A stretch of 64,000 nucleotides of DNA from Zygnema cylindricum (taxonomy: Eukaryota; Streptophyta; Zygnematophyceae; Zygnematales; Zygnemataceae), in assembly GCA_037447655.1 (NCBI GenBank), contig JBBHKE010001300.1, positions 1 to 64,000 on the forward strand, written 5' to 3'. Made by a program: the position numbers and the translations under genes. The first letter of the stretch is position 1. The number at the start of each line of letters is the position of its first letter. Below the pieces are notes generated by a model. It was not told the DNA's origin. It searched no databases and saw nothing but the letters and a program-made list of their open reading frames with translations. Below, piece after piece: positions 21,936-32,522 of the stretch.

Positions 21936-23060
21936 AATCAATGATCCATCTTTCTTTAGGAGCTTCTTTCACTCCACCAAAAGCACACTTTTGCCTTCTT
22001 CGAATCTCCTTCTCGCCTTTCAAGAAGTTCTCCATCATCATTATCGGCATCCTCTTCCACAACTTGTGTCGCAACGAACGCCTTCTTTTTCCTTCCGGCT
22101 GGTTTTCCAATCGATTCCTCCTTCAATCTTAACTTTGTCAACTTAGTGCACTCAGCCATGTAGTGTCTTGACTTTTTACAAAAATGGCAAAGCCCTTTCG
22201 AAGCCCTTGGTGCAGATCCATCATGGTTTCCTCTTCCTCCTCCGCCAAAGTTCCCATAAGGTTTCTTGGAACCCTTACCCCCCCAGTCATTACCACTAGC
22301 CAATGCTTGAACACTCTTTCCTCTCCTACGAATCTCAATTGTGCTTTCCCAAACCAAATTCATCCCCACAACAAAATTCCAGATCCAACGATAATCTGAC
22401 AAATCTTGGATCGTGTTAACAATATTCTCATAATCATCAGGTAGTTTCATTAGCAAAGTGTTCACCTTCTCTTTCTCGGCCTCCTTTTTCCCTGCACTTT
22501 CTAACTCGATGAATAACCCAGCCAAATCATTACAGAAAATCTATCATCTTTCCCCCTTTGTACACATATGCTTGTACCTTCTGATCAACCAGCTTCTGCT
22601 GGTGAATCGTACTGCTCTTGTAAATGTCGACAAGAGCTTCTCACAACTCGTCTGCCCTCTTCACATGAAGACAAGGTGTAGCCACTCCTTGAGTGAGACG
22701 CCCGAGAATAAAATGAGTTGCCTCGGTATTGTTAAAATCCCTTACTTCAGTATTATTCGCCTCTGTTTTTTGAACAGGTGCTACTGGAGCCGATCCACTA
22801 GCCATCGGTGTGATTTTCTCCTTCCCTTTGTCCAACATGCTGCTTCCTACAACATCCTCCACCCCCTCTGCCCCTGTAGATCCTCCAATGAATCGAGATC
22901 CTCCAAACCCTGGTGGAACTCCAAATTTAGCGGATGGCCGACGCACACGGCCACTCTTAATGCCCCATAGATTTTTTTCAAATAATGCACCCCTCATCAT
23001 GGTTTCCAAATAGATGAACCCTATTCCATTAAAAATGGGTACCCTAAAGGGTGGGCCCAT
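21936..23060 (-). pseudogene. gag: Element D gag (with protease start)
   Basis: The usable ATG is inside the primer site (23058-23060), since the LTR-borne ATG is followed by a stop here. MGPPFRVPIFNG and WGIKSGR open the protein to 22641. A frame change leads to 21956-22525 with LMKLPDDYENIV, the zinc knuckle CHFCKKSRHYMAEC near 22150-22190 and WIID at the end. The frame is broken near 22530-22640. Confidence 0.85.
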
Positions 23061-23064
23061 AACC
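23050..23064 (-). promoter_or_regulatory. Primer-binding site of D (exact half-tRNA match)
   Basis: Minus strand GGTTATGGGCCCACC immediately after the LTR end AATAACA. Confidence 0.85.
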
Positions 23065-23218
23065 TGTTATTCTATGACCTCCATTGGTACACAGAATGTC
23101 CAGCTTATGTGAAGCCTCTAGGATAATATATGCACTTTTGACTTTGAGAATGAATAAGTCCCACCCTCGGTCACAAAAACTCTTACTAACTACAACCCTG
23201 TTTAGCGTGGACTCCCCT
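23065..23218 (-). repeat. 5' LTR of D, inner part
   Basis: Matches the start of the left D LTR (18040 on). Interrupted by K, and continues at 30027. Confidence 0.9.
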
Positions 23219-23862
23219 TGTTGTTCTACAACCAGCGGTGCAGGTGAAGGAGCAGCAGTAGTAGTAGAAGTAGACATGATACACTCTCAGAAGCTATCAT
23301 GAATCCTACCAAACAGTTGTTTACAAGTGTTCACCAAATCTTATGCAAGCATCCAAACTTCACAAAGTTATATCAAAGTATAGAGCAGCATAAAAACAGA
23401 CAACTCCCAAAGTTTCAGTACAATTGACGCGACAACACTCAAGATATAATACTCAGAAGTTTCTTAAAAATTGTGTGCAGTTTTACTCCTAGGAAGTCTG
23501 GATACATCATGTGTTCTAAGCCTTTAGTCTTATACTAGTGTTCTACCTCGATACCAGTGTACCTGAGAGGTACGTCAAGCTGCCAAGCTAATACTAAGAT
23601 ACCACAAAGCTATGAGTGAGCTACCACTTAGCTACCACTAAGCTACCATTAAGCTACCACTGAGCTACCCACTTAGTTGAGGTGCGTTGACTTGATTCGT
23701 ATCAATTGCAGCTGCGTTGTCCGTACGTGTCACAGCTTAGCTGTTGCGCTGCTCTGTCTGCATAGCAGGTGCGTTGGTGCATTGCTCTGCTGCTGCGCAG
23801 CTCTCCTGCTGGGCTGCTGTACTTTTGTGTTTGCTGAGACTGAAAGCTTTCCAAAAACAAAA
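23219..23862 (-). repeat. 3' LTR of K
   Basis: 644 bases. Its outer end still encodes the MSTSTT gag leader (minus, from 23277), which proves that this leader is part of the LTR. It contains a short array of GAGCTACCACT-like units (23618-23673) and a GCTGCTGCGCTGCTCTG-rich segment (23690-23820). The purine-tract complement CTCCCCT follows. Confidence 0.85.
23618..23673. repeat. Short tandem array (about 11 bp unit, GAGCTACCACT-like) in the K LTR
   Basis: Five imperfect AGCTACCAY units. A longer version is at 29692-29765 in the other K LTR. Confidence 0.7.
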
Positions 23863-24022
23863 CTCCCCTAAAGCTATAGTCTTAGTATACCGACACAGCT
23901 CCGATGACAAACTAGCACAGCATCGCAGCATAGTTGTATAACAATTAGCAAGTCACCCAGTCCCATTACATCTCAATGTTTGACTTAACGCGGTATCGCA
24001 TCATAGCAATATAGCAACTCAA

Positions 24023-24673
24023 TTATTCCCTTAGTCCCATTGCGTCTCTGTAATACTTCTGTTTAGGAGCGGGAAGAGTTTTAGTGGGCATATCAACAAT
24101 CATTTTTGCATCTGGCAAATAACATAATTTAATCACACTAGAGAACACTTTCTCTCTTACAAAATGTAATCTTACATCCATGTGCTTGCTTTTGAAGTGA
24201 TGACTCGGGTTAGACGCAATGGCAATGGCAGCCTGGTTATCACACCAGATCACCTGTGGACAAATCTGCATATATCCTAGTTCTTGTAACATGGATTTTA
24301 CCCATAAGAGTTCTTTGAGGGCCGAGCTTGCTGCCACATATTCTGACTCCATTGTCGACTGTGCTGTAACCTTTTGAAATTTGTTGCTCTAGCAGCAAGT
24401 CTCGTTCCCAATTTGTAGAACAAATCCCGTGGTGGAATTTTGGCTTGGCATGTCACCATAGCTTGCATCACTCCACATTTGCAGCTTTAATTCTCTTCTG
24501 CCTAGTGTGAGTTTGAGGTCTTTGGTTCCTGCCAAATATCTTAAGACTCTCATTGGTGCATCAAAATCAGATTTTCTCGGATGCTCTAGACTTCTGCTCA
24601 GTACCCCAACTGCTGCAGCAATGTCAAGACGGGTACAGTTCATGAAATATATTAAGCTATCACTATCTGTCAA
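24023..24673 (-). pseudogene. pol: Element K RNase H
   Basis: Minus-strand frames encode IYFMNCTRLDIAAAVGVLSRSLEHP, WSDASYGDMPSQNSTTGFVLQIGNETCC, then ESEYVAASSALKELLWVKSML, CDNQAAIAIASNPSHHFKSKHMDVRLHFVREKV and the tail DMPTKTLPAPK. A TAG where related copies have TGG (Trp) separates the two frames near 24390. Confidence 0.85.
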
Positions 24674-24762
24674 TAAGACATCATTGACATAGGATCATTC
24701 TCCCCTGACTCTAAATACTCGCTAACAATGACACCCGGTTCTGTCTCTTCTCCCTCTTACAT

Positions 24763-25440
24763 CTACCGAAACTCCATTGGAGTTAGACATCCTTTTGCCC
24801 CCCGCATTCCATACTCATCTAAAAGGTTTCCAATAGCCTCTTTTTGCGTCAATTTTATTACTTTCTTATTTCTGTTCGTCTCTACATGGGTACCCAAAAT
24901 ATACTTTGCCTCACCGAGGTATTTCATCTTGAACCGTGAGTTCAAAGGAGTTTTGATTTTGTTAATTTCAGTCATTGATTTGCAAATTAATAGTGAATCA
25001 TCTACATACACCGCTATATACACTATCCCATTTTCACCCTTTAGAACATAGATAGAGTGATCAAAACTTATCTTTTGAAATCCTAGACTAGTTAAGAATT
25101 CATCAAGCTTCAGATTCCATTGCCTAGGGGCTTGTTTTAAGCAGTACAAAGATTTTAACAGTTTGCATACTAAGTGCACTTTTCTTGGTTCTGCATACAT
25201 TTCAAGCTGCTGCATGTAGATGGTTTCTTCTAGTTTTTTATTCAGAAATGTCGTCTTACATCCATCTGATGAATTTCCATATCTTCTATAGCAGCTAGGG
25301 AGAGCAAAATTCTAACTGTCGGACATCTTACAACCAGAGAAAATGATTCTTCAAAATCGATTCCTTCCTTTCGATTGTAGCCGTTTGCCACAAGTCTGTC
25401 CTTATAGCGTTCAATGGTGATATCGGGATTTAACTTCACC
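24763..25440 (-). pseudogene. pol: Element K reverse transcriptase
   Basis: Frames 25242-25439 and 24763-25215 contain KLNPDITIERYKDRLVANGYNRKEGIDFEESF, HQMDV, LKSLYCLKQAPRQWNLKLDEF and the catalytic YVDDSLLICKS, then KYLGEAKYILGTHVETNR. A frameshift lies near 25230. Confidence 0.85.
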
Positions 25441-25924
25441 TTGAATACCTATTTAATGTCGATCGCTTTTGGTCCGAAGGAAGGTCCACAAGCTCCCATG
25501 TTTCAGCCTCCATGATGGACTTCATTTCGTCGTTTGCTGCCTCAATCTAGTGATTCCCCTCTGGTGATGAGAAGGCCTCTTAGATGGTCAAGGGCTCTCC
25601 TAAGGTTGCCGAGCAGGCAAAGTGAGAGATTGCTTATAGGCGGCTACTGGATTTTCTTCCCCCCCGAAAATTCTGAGGCTGAGATCGTTGGATGCCGCGC
25701 ATTGTGCTGATTGCGGTGGTTGCGATCTACGTGTATTGACTGCTATTGTTCCGGTTGGAACTGAACTTGTTGAGGAACTTACAGAGAGGCGGAATTCGGA
25801 GTCACTACTAGAGAATTTTGCATCTACGGGACTATATCTTGCATGCAATCTAAAATGACATATTCCTGTACTTTTTGCTGCTTTTGTTGCTCTGTCATTT
25901 GAAATAAATCTATGGAGTCAAGCT

Positions 25925-27200
25925 AATCCTTTACAATAATATTTTGTGCTACAACTATTTTTTGCCTCTCAAACACAAAGACTCTATAACCTTTTGAGTG
26001 ATCATCATATCCTAACAGAATACCCGGTAATCCCTTTGGTTCCATTTTCCATCTATCCGTAGACGTTTCCAAGATAAAGCATTGATTACCAAAGACCTTG
26101 AAATGGTTAAAATCTGGTTTGTTTCCTGTCCAGATCTCGTAAGGAGTAGTTTTTACCGATCTTGATCCTATCCTATTTTTAATATAAATTGCACAATTGA
26201 GAGCCTCAGCCCAGAATTTCAGATCCACATTTTTATCTGCGAGCATCGACCTAGAGCTCTCTATGAGAGTTCTATTTAATCTCTCTGACACCCCATTTTG
26301 TTTCAGTGAGTATGGAACAGTCAATAGATGACTTTTTCCCTCATCGAGTAAAAAGGTTTCAAATTCCTTTGATGTATATTCACCACCATTATGCGATTTC
26401 AGCTGCAAGATAGGTAAATAATGAAGCTTTTCAACCCATGCTTTATAGTGTTTGAAATGACCAAACACTTCAGTCTTTTCCTTCATGAAGTAAAATTTTG
26501 TAAACCTGGAGAAATAATCTGTAAATGTGACCATATATTTCATTGACCATATATTTCATCCCCCCGGCAAATGGAACCTTCGCAGGACCAAAAACATCTG
26601 AATGAATTTGTTTTAAAAGTTTTGTTGATCGATGCTCAAACTCCTTTGGAAATGGCAGTCTGTGGATTTTTCCTAAAGCGCAACCATCACATGTTTTGAC
26701 CGGCTGATCTGTGATTGCTACACCCTCTATTTTTCCAGCAAGTACCATTTTTCTCAGACTATCATAGTTTACATGGCCTAATCTTTTATGCCACAACTCA
26801 TTTGAGTGCAAAACACCGGAGTACAAAACATCATTCTCCTTGGTATTAGCCATATCCATACGGTACATCTTGCTACTATCTGTAGTACGTGTAACCGCAA
26901 CCTTGCCATTTTTGCTAACAACCTGCCGACCATTTTTCAAATTAACCTCAAAGCCTTGACTCTCTACCAACGACGTAGAAAACAGATTTTTCTTAAAGTC
27001 AAGCACAAATAAGAAATTGTTAAGAGTCTTTTCAATTGCTTTTCCTTCTACATCAACTAGCAAGGACACATCACCCACAACACGAGTCTGGACACTCATT
27101 CCACAAGCATAATAAATATTTTTCTCCGGCGTTGCTTTCAAATTTTTGAAGATGGCCTTGTTCCAGCACATGTGTGCTGACGCTCCTGTATCCATTATTC
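25925..27200 (-). pseudogene. pol: Element K protease and integrase
   Basis: The protease word MDTGASAHMCW is at about 27165-27195, then SLLVDVEGK and FSTSLVESQGFEV. The integrase finger is NELWHKRLGHVNYDSLRKM with CDGCALGKIHRLPFPKEF. The core has HSDVFGPAKV, TDYFSRFTKFYF and NGVSERLNRTLIESSRSM. At the second catalytic position the usual DNGGEY reads HNGGEY, a loss of the aspartate. The 16-base unit TGACCATATATTTCAT is tandemly duplicated at 26528-26559 and shifts the frame. Confidence 0.85.
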
Positions 27201-27433
27201 ATCTTGGGTCCTTCACACTCTCCATTGTTGCCGCCATAGCGAATAGATCCGTGTCGTCCTCCTCAGAAAATGTCAGAGCCTCGTCGTGAGTGATGAATAA
27301 GCTGAAAACAATGCATTTCCACGAGGTGTAGGCCCCGTGAAGGTTTTGTAAACCTGACTTTGTTGCCATCTCGGCCTGTATAAACCTGTATCGTTAGCTT
27401 GTTTAAGTTTAGGATAGAATTTGTATCCATGAC
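27201..27433 (-). pseudogene. gag: Element K gag end (after the solo LTR)
   Basis: Minus strand HGYKFYPKLKQAN continues the zinc knuckle whose CFYC half lies at about 28625, then a glutamine/threonine-rich linker to protease. The last Cys of the knuckle reads Tyr here. Confidence 0.7.
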
Positions 27434-28611
27434 TGAAACTGTGAGACCTCCATTGGCCCTCAGAGAAAGCTGATCCAAAAGAAGCTAATCTAGATAGTGC
27501 TGACTCCAAGTTAATATAAACCCAAATGAATGACCCCTTGACAGTCACAATCCCAATATAGATTCACCCCTGTGAAATAACACTTTCTGTGTGCTCAGTT
27601 CCACCACAGAATGCAAAGTTAGAATATGAGATTTGGACACATTCACCCACTTTGACTTTCCCTTATAAATGCAGCCACCCTGGCAGACAAAAACTCTGAC
27701 CGACTACACCCTTGTGTAGCATGGACTCCCTTGAGTCTGCAGCAAAAAGAATCACTGAAAATGGTCAATTAAATTAATAGTTATGGCTGGCCAAAGTTTG
27801 CCATTTATACAGAGTGCTCTCTGGGAGAGGTAGCTGCCTACCCAAAAATTTCTAAGTCCTATTCCCTCTCTAAAACTCTATCTACTGAAGTACGGCACCA
27901 ATCAAATTACTGTGTCGTACAGAAAAGTACAGGTGCCGGTGTACTTTATGTAAGATCATTGTACGACATTGCCAAAATGTCGACACGTGTCGAATCAGGA
28001 TTAGTTCCTGTAATCTCTGGAATTCCCGTGGTCCAATGTTATCACGCCACTTGTCATCTGACGTGGCAAAGACCATAAAACGCCAAAAGTACATTTCCGT
28101 GATCGCGGCGCCTATCGCGGCCGTCCGATCAAAACCGGCTATAATCCTAGCCGCTGAAATTCGACTCGCGGTATTTGTTTCGCTATCGAAACAAATGCGC
28201 GGTATCCGTTCTGTCCACATACCGTACTTCGTACTAAATCAAACTGTATCTATGTACTAAGTATGTATTAGCCGTTAAACGGATTAATCTCCATATAAAG
28301 ATTTATATATTTATCAAACCCCATATATCGTAATATCTGTTTTAGACTTAACGGCTAGAGCTACCCGTTATTGCAGTGACGGACGGCAGGTACTAGTTTC
28401 AATTCCTGGGTCCATCAAGTAACTTTTGGTAAGTCTACCTAATTCACCCCCTATCTTCTCTAGATAGCCTAGGCAGCCATGGCTCTAGCTCCCTCTCCAG
28501 CCTTCAATGACTACAACAAGTGTGGGGGCTTAGATAGGGGAGTTAGAGGCAGACTGCCTCAGCTCTTTTTCTATCCTAATACAGACCTAGATAATATTTC
28601 AAATATCAACA
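27434..28611 (-). repeat. Solo LTR of the N1/E type inside K gag
   Basis: Begins TGAAACTGTGAGACC and ends ATCAACA on the plus strand. It is closely similar to the N1 LTRs, including the CTCAGAG start, GTAC palindrome (27915-27955) and tRNA-like relic (28378-28420). No internal region remains. The flanking 5-mers (ATGAC, CTCTC) do not match, so either the TSD has decayed or the LTR arose by recombination between different insertions. Confidence 0.8.
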
Positions 28612-29371
28612 CTCTCTCACTACAATAAAAACATGTATTGGTGGATTGTCTATTTCCACCTTGATTAAACTCTTTGAACTGGTTAAACTGAGTACATTGC
28701 TGATTTAACTGACCTTTCCTTCCAAGGTCTGAATTAAAAGCCTCTACCTGCTCAACATTGAGAATATTAGATGTGGCTTCCTCCTCTAGTAAAATAATGA
28801 TGGCTAACTGTAAAGTCCAACTAGCTTTATCTTTTTGTTTGAGCATGTCCGATGCTCCTTTCATACTACGAGGGAGACCCCTCATGAGCAAAGCTGCCTG
28901 TTGAAACGGTGAAAACACCCCACTTGCACAAGCATGTGCTTCTACAAGGATGCGGAATTTGTTAAAATATTCAGCTATTGTACCGCCAGTGTACTTATAG
29001 TCCCAAATTTTTCCAGCCAGTAGAAGCTCTTCTTGGACATAAGCCTTTTCATAATCATTTTTATGAGATTTCCAGATATTAATTGCTTTTTAAATTTTTA
29101 TATAAAACATAGCTAAGTCCTCAAATATACAAAACTTTAGAATAGAACGAGCTTGCGTATTTTTCTTAGACCATGACGGATCAGATTCATCTAGCGAACC
29201 ATCCAATATATCCAAAAGATTGACATTCTCAAAATGTGTCTCCACCATATCCGCCCAATAAACATACTTTTCCCCGGAAAAGATAGGAATTCTTGATGAC
29301 AGGCTGAGAACATGTTGTCCTACAACCACCGCTGTAGGTGGAGGAGCAGCAATAGTAGTAGAAGTAGACAT
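28612..29371 (-). pseudogene. gag: Element K gag
   Basis: Starts MSTSTTIAAPP at 29371. The first 19-20 codons lie inside the LTR (inner edge 29313). Then SRIPIFSGEKYVYWADMVETHF, the gag helical region, and after a stop at 29090 the part 28612-28918 (LLMRGLPRSMKG, ASWTLQLAIIILLEEE). It ends at the first half of a zinc knuckle, CFYC, where the solo LTR interrupts. Confidence 0.8.
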
Positions 29372-30021
29372 GATACACTCTCAGAATCTATCAAGAATCC
29401 TACCAAAAAGTTGTTTACAAGTGCTCACCAAATCTCATACAAGCATCCAAACTTCACAAAGTTCTATCAAAGTATAGAGTAGCACAAACAGTGACAACTT
29501 TCAAAGTTTCAGTACAATTGACTCGACAACACTCAAGATATAATACTCAGAAGTTTCCCAAAAATTGTCTACAGTTTTACTACTTGGAAGTTTGGATACA
29601 TCATGTGTTATGAGTCCTAAGTCTTATACTAGTGTTTTACCGGCAGTACCAGTGTATCTGAGAGGTACATCAAGCTGCCAAGCTAATACTAAGCTACCAC
29701 AAAGCTACCAGTGAGCTACCACTGAGCTACCACTAAGCTACCATTGAGCTACCACTAACTACCTACTAAGTTGAGGTCCATTTACTTCATTTATATCAAT
29801 CACAGTTGCGTTGTCCGTACGTGTCGCTGCTTAGCTGCTGCGCTGCTCTGTTTGCATAGCACCTGTGCTGCTGCATTGCTCTGCTGCTGCGCTGCTCTGC
29901 TACAACGTTGCTTTGTCTCCATAACAGTTGCGCTACTGCATTGCTCTACTGTTGCGCTGCTCTACTGCTACACTGTTGAATTGCTCTGTCTGCTTAGACT
30001 AAAAGCTTTCCAAAAACAACA
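29313..30021 (-). repeat. 5' LTR of K
   Basis: 709 bases, bounded by TGTTGTCC inside and ACAACA outside. It contains an 11-bp unit array (29692-29765) and a long CTG-rich segment (29830-29990). It is longer than the other K LTR mainly because these repeats are expanded. Confidence 0.85.
29692..29765. repeat. Tandem array (GAGCTACCACT-like) in the K 5' LTR
   Basis: Six to seven imperfect AGCTACCAY units, matching the shorter array at 23618-23673. Confidence 0.7.
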
Positions 30022-30026
30022 CCCTT

Positions 30027-30990
30027 GAATCGGCTGCAAAAAGAATCATTGAATTTGCTCACCTGAGCATTAACTTATGGATGTTCAAAGACAGCATATT
30101 TGTACAAATGGCTTCTAGGAGAGAGAGGACTTTTCAATATTTTTCTAAGTCCTGAAAACTCCTAATAGCTATTCAAAACCAATCAAAATAGTGTACCCTA
30201 ACTATCGTACATATGAAGTACAGAAGCCGCCGTACTTTATGTACGGATATATTCGGCACCACTCTCGGTCTGCCACGTGGCAAATAGATCAATGTCATGC
30301 TGTCCCTTTTCTCTTCCGGCAACTAATAGAATGATGCCACGTGTCATTTCCTCCCACTTCACCGAACTGCTCCCAGATAGTAGTCCGGCATACCGGCACT
30401 CATGCGTGCCGTCCACTCTTTTTACGGCGATCGATTTCAGTCGTTCGATCCGACGACGCGCCGAATAAATGTTGACCATTGAATTTCACCGGTCAAAGTT
30501 TCGTGTTGACCGTTGAATTTCGACGGTCAACATTCTGTGTCGACCGCTTGAAATTCATTCTCGCTTTGCGAACCGTGGATCGCGACATTTTATTTCATCT
30601 GTTGAAATTAAATGTTTGTTTCATTAATTTCGTGCGGTATTGCATTTCGTGCGGTACCACACGTTCCATGTTGCGTTTTGTTTCGTAGGATGTTTAACGC
30701 AATATGCCGTAGATACAAATTTAAATAAATATCAAATACAATATATGCAACGATTCATCAAGACCTGACGGATAAGGCGGGCGCCAATTACGTATGGCCG
30801 TAGTCCGGAGGATACAAGATCAATTCCTGTATGTGGCAACATTATTTTTGCATGGGCCTATTCTTCTGCCTATCTCCTCATCTGTCTAAGGCAGACATGG
30901 CTGCCTGTCAATTCTCAGTGACTACAACAAGTATAAGAACTGGAGGACTGAAAAAAAAAAGGATACAACATAAAATATCATTTTTCATCA
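30027..30990 (-). repeat. 5' LTR of D, outer part
   Basis: Continues the D LTR after K. Ends TTTCATCA where the left LTR has TTTCAACA, then TSD CTTAT. Contains a GTAC palindrome near 30204-30246. Confidence 0.9.
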
Positions 30991-30995
30991 CTTAT

Positions 30996-31182
30996 TGTCT
31001 GGTTGGGCGTTTTCATAGATTCTTTTTCCTACACACTCAAGGGAGTCTATGCTGTACATGGGTGCACTTAGATTCTCTGCTTGTCCGCTAGGGTAGGAGT
31101 GGTTGCCATTGAAAGTTGGTTAGCTAATAACTATCTAGAGGCTTCTTGTATTCTGTAGTCCAATGGAGGACACAGAATTGCA
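30996..31182 (+). repeat. 3' LTR of A, last part
   Basis: 187 bases matching 877-1063 of the 5' LTR and ending TTGCA. Followed by the second A TSD copy, ACTGT (31183-31187). Confidence 0.9.
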
Positions 31183-31187
31183 ACTGT

Positions 31188-32114
31188 GACTCGGTTCCCT
31201 ACAAAAGAAGCAAATCCCTCCTTTCAAAGCTCCCCTTACTTTTCCTCTTCCTCTCTTTCCATTGAAGTTCCGAAAAGGTTTAACTTTATCTTTCTTCCTC
31301 TCATCACGTTTCCGCCACTCACCAACAGCTATCACTGCATTCATCTTGTCACTTCCCCTGCGAAACTCTCAAGTACTTTCCCTCTCCATAATCATCCCTA
31401 TGGTAGTGCTCCAATTCAATGAGGAGTTACCCATTTCTTGCATACGGTTAACGATGTTCTCGTACTCATCTAAAAGTTTTATGATTAGTGTGTTAACCTT
31501 TCTCACCTCGGATTTTACATAGCGTGCACTAGCAAAATCAACATATATTGCAGCAATATAATTGCAAAGCTCTATCATGCTACCGCCTTTATAAACATAG
31601 GCCACTATTTTCTGTTTTACTAACTGTTGCCCCTGTATAGTCTCACTTTTATAAGTCTTAATTAGTGTTATCTTGGTTTCCCTAGACTTGAATAAGTTTA
31701 TAAGAGTGATAGTTATAGACTTAGATACGTTTCTAAGTATGAGATGTTTTGCTAGTTCCATATCTTTCTGCCGTTTTCTTCAGTTTTTTGTTTATTTATA
31801 ACCTCTACAAGTGGAATTGTAGCCGAGAGCCTAGCTTCCCTAACCACAGGTGTTCCTTTACCCTTCTCCCCTTTTCCCCCTTCCATGGTAATGATTTTCC
31901 CTTCACCTTCCTTTGCATCTGAACTCCGATTGGTTTTGAGCGAAGCCCCAGATGAATCTCCATAGTGACTTCCACCAAAGCCCAGTGGCGAACACCTCAC
32001 TTGTCCCGAAACAATTCCCCATTAGTGCTTATTAAAAGGCATTCCCTCCATCATAAGTCCCCAATACTTGAAGTCTAATCCATCAAACATAGGCACCCTA
32101 GATGGTGGGCCCAT
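31188..32114 (-). pseudogene. gag: Element E gag
   Basis: The ATG at 32112-32114 is in the primer site. Minus-strand frames 31752-32000 and 31369-31761 encode the gag core (LAKHLILRNVSKSITITL, ETIQGQQLVKQKIVAYVY, LLDEYENIVNRMQEMGNSS). 31188-31344 carries RKRDERKKDKVKPFRNF and the knuckle CFFCREPSH, cut by insertion of A. It is the closest relative of N1 gag, with a single 33-bp unit instead of three. Frameshifts and an early TAA make it defective. Confidence 0.85.
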
Positions 32115-32118
32115 AACC
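32104..32118 (-). promoter_or_regulatory. Primer-binding site of E (exact half-tRNA match)
   Basis: Minus strand GGTTATGGGCCCACC directly after the LTR. Confidence 0.85.
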
Positions 32119-32522
32119 TGAAATTCAAGGGCTCTATTCCCCCAAAGTAATCGCAGATCCAAAGAAGATTATCTATGTATTACCGACTACAAGTTTATAC
32201 AAACCCAAATGACAAACACCCTGATAGTCAAAACCCCAATACAGCTTCACCTTTGTGAAAGAAGACTTTCTGTGTGCTCAGTTCCCCCACAGAATACAAA
32301 GTTAGAATATGAGTATTTGGGCAAATTCCCCCACTTTGACTTTCCCTTATAAATGCCGCCACCTTGGCTGGCAAAAACTCTGACTGACTACATTCATGTG
32401 TAGCGTGGGCTCTCCTAAGTTCTGAGCAAATGAATCACTGAATTTCCTCCCTTGAGCAGCTAGTTATGGCAAGCCAAAGATGGCTTATAAATACAAAAGC
32501 ACTCTAGAGAGAGGTGGCTACC
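32119..32522 (-). repeat. 5' LTR of E, inner part
   Basis: Matches the inner third of the N1 LTR. Interrupted after CTACC (32518-32522) by the TRIM-F composite. Continues at 36284 and 37488. Confidence 0.85.

Larger units (their letters stand above)
23219..30021 (-). mobile_element. Element K: second copia family, near full length, interrupted by a solo LTR
   Basis: LTRs 23219-23862 and 29313-30021 on the minus strand start TGTTGTTT and end ACAACA. Gag, protease, integrase, RT and RNase H follow in copia order. The flanks are CCCCT and CCCTT (one base can be assigned either way), lying in D's LTR. Coding is broken by stops, a 16-bp tandem duplication and a solo LTR (27434-28611). Distinct from the A family in LTR, primer region and gag N-terminus. 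Confidence 0.85.
18040..30990 (-). mobile_element. Element D: copia with protease-integrase deletion, host of J and K
   Basis: Perfect TSD CTTAT at 18035-18039 and 30991-30995. Left LTR 18040-19184. Right LTR split by K into 23065-23218 and 30027-30990. The minus-strand internal region keeps gag, then jumps from the protease motif WIID directly to the RT words YKARLVAKGFTQKEG (junction near 21935), so protease, integrase and the RT N-terminus are deleted. RT is further split by solo LTR J. Non-autonomous and decayed. Confidence 0.9.
29..31182 (+). mobile_element. Element A: full-length but decayed Ty1/copia retrotransposon, host of N1, B and D
   Basis: A has a 5' LTR 29-1063 and a 3' LTR split into 17192-18039 and 30996-31182. 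Both sum to exactly 1035 bases, start TGTTGAAA and end TTGCA. The internal order is primer site, gag, protease, integrase, RT and RNase H, which is copia order, followed by a purine tract and the 3' LTR. Three later insertions (1400-5789, 8871-16252, 18040-30990) interrupt it. The reading frames carry TGA, TAG and frameshifts, so A is inactive. Flanking 5-mers ATTGT and ACTGT are its TSD (4/5). It lies in gag of element E. Confidence 0.9.

Noticed and set aside
23690-23820. CTG/GCTGCT-rich stretch as a coding glutamine or alanine tract
   Set aside because: It is part of the K LTR and recurs in the other LTR (29830-29990). Frames across it are not conserved between the two.
29-31182. An endogenous retrovirus with an envelope gene
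   Set aside because: The order protease-integrase-RT-RNase H is copia type, and no envelope-like frame lies between RNase H and the 3' LTR in any element.
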